This document shows positions 34,469 through 35,102 of a stretch of 35,102 nt of DNA, piece by piece. Origin of the DNA: Runella zeae DSM 19591 (GTDB lineage Bacteria; Bacteroidota; Bacteroidia; Cytophagales; Spirosomataceae); contig NZ_KE384048.1 in assembly GCF_000423565.1 (NCBI RefSeq), forward strand, positions 1 to 35,102. The letters run 5' to 3'. The first letter of the stretch is position 1, and each line of letters begins with the position of its first letter. Position numbers and translations under genes: made by a program. The notes under the pieces are model-generated. The model was not told the origin of the DNA, did not search any database, and saw only the letters and a list, made by a program, of their open reading frames with translations.

Positions 34469-35102
34469 TTATTGTTTATAAATTTTAATAGATGTTGCGG
34501 TAAATTCGTCCTTTATTCTCATCAAGTATATTCCTGAAGGCAAATCTGAAACATCAAAAGAGAATTTATTTGGAGAAATCCATTCTTTTACTTGATTCCC
34601 AGCTATCCCAATTATCTCTACTGATACAATGAGGCCTCCTAGTCCTTCTATGGTTATATAATTCACGCAAGGATTAGGATATGCTCTCACCGCACTTTTC
34701 ATTGGTACGGATATACTACTTATCAAAGGAGCCACTGTTTCAAGAACATTAGAATAGCTCGAAAATAAAGTATTTCTAACAGCCCGCACTTTATAATAAT
34801 ACTTCTGACCCGACCGAACAGGTTTATCTAAATATTCTGTTGTATTAGGGACAATATCACTTTTAACAATATTCCAATTGACGCCGTCTTGTGATCTGAC
34901 CAGTTCATATCCTGTTTCATCAACGGCATTATCATTCCACTCCAAACCAATTTGGTTAACTGTGATTGTTGATTTTAATCTCAAATTAGTTGGAGCAGCG
35001 AAAACGGTCACGGGAGGTGATTGCGTGGTGGCATCGGCGATATTGGACCAATCCGAAACACCCGCGCTGTTTTTGGCCCTGACTCGGTAATAGTATTTCG
35101 TC
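34469..35102 (-). CDS. Fibronectin-III secreted protein with T9SS domain (5' end outside window)
   Basis: The frame is open to the window edge, so this is the C-terminal part of a longer gene; the GTG at 35011 is not a real start. Reading up from the edge gives KYYYRVRAKNSAGVSDWSN, the end of one fibronectin type III domain, then a linker (PPVTVFAAPTNL) and a second such domain (about 90 residues, IGLEWNDNA... YYYKVRAVRN). The last about 75 residues are a type IX sorting domain (RAYPNPCVNYITIEG... LPSGIYLMRI). It would be exported to the cell surface or medium. The N-terminal catalytic or adhesive part is unseen. Confidence 0.9.
   Translation of the reverse strand, partial: TKYYYRVRAKNSAGVSDWSNIADATTQSPPVTVFAAPTNLRLKSTITVNQIGLEWNDNAVDETGYELVRSQDGVNWNIVKSDIVPNTTEYLDKPVRSGQKYYYKVRAVRNTLFSSYSNVLETVAPLISSISVPMKSAVRAYPNPCVNYITIEGLGGLIVSVEIIGIAGNQVKEWISPNKFSFDVSDLPSGIYLMRIKDEFTATSIKIYKQ

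Overview
The window looks like chromosomal DNA of a member of Bacteroidota, probably Cytophagales; the genus cannot be fixed from sequence alone. Evidence: two secreted proteins with type IX secretion (T9SS) C-terminal sorting domains, a lipoprotein-type TamA homologue (TamL) divergent from a SpoU methyltransferase, starts that mostly lack a Shine-Dalgarno sequence, and Bacteroidota-like lipoproteins. No rRNA, tRNA or complete integrative element was found.

Left part (1-10.5 kb, all minus strand): a type I-B CRISPR-Cas locus read right to left as cas8b, cas7, cas5, cas3, then a 0.7-kb repeat tract, a REP-associated tyrosine transposase (RAYT, Y1/HUH family), cas6, cas1, cas2 and cas4. No CRISPR array is visible in the window; if one exists here it should lie left of base 1. 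The main novelty is that a RAYT and its palindromic REP elements sit inside the operon between the interference genes and cas6/adaptation genes. REP palindromes lie upstream of the RAYT as an 8-unit tandem array (period 69 bp), inside the RAYT reading frame at two linkers, in the first codons of cas6, and in its last codons just before cas1. The cas6 start codon lies inside the 3' end of the RAYT gene, so the transposase and its REP appear to have rewritten both ends of Cas6. The palindromes covary between copies, which suggests the fold is kept.

Boundary (10.5-12.8 kb): an AT-rich stretch with several inverted repeats and doubtful small ORFs, a HigBA toxin-antitoxin pair with a possible operator, and a WYL-domain regulator. 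With CRISPR-Cas this forms a small defence-like cluster.

Middle (12.9-24.8 kb): mostly metabolic and secreted functions. These are an S9 peptidase, an acetyl-CoA hydrolase/transferase, an aldo/keto reductase, a PQQ-type sugar dehydrogenase followed by a cytochrome c, a class V aminotransferase with aroQ, a FrnE/DsbA-like oxidoreductase, a T9SS-exported subtilase and a lipoprotein.

Right part (25.2-35.1 kb): a three-gene export operon (ABC transporter, HlyD-type adaptor, TolC-type outer-membrane protein) in which the ABC ATPase has lost most catalytic residues; convergent tamL; a SpoU-family RNA methyltransferase; a small lipoprotein; and the 3' end of a fibronectin-III/T9SS secreted protein cut by the window edge.
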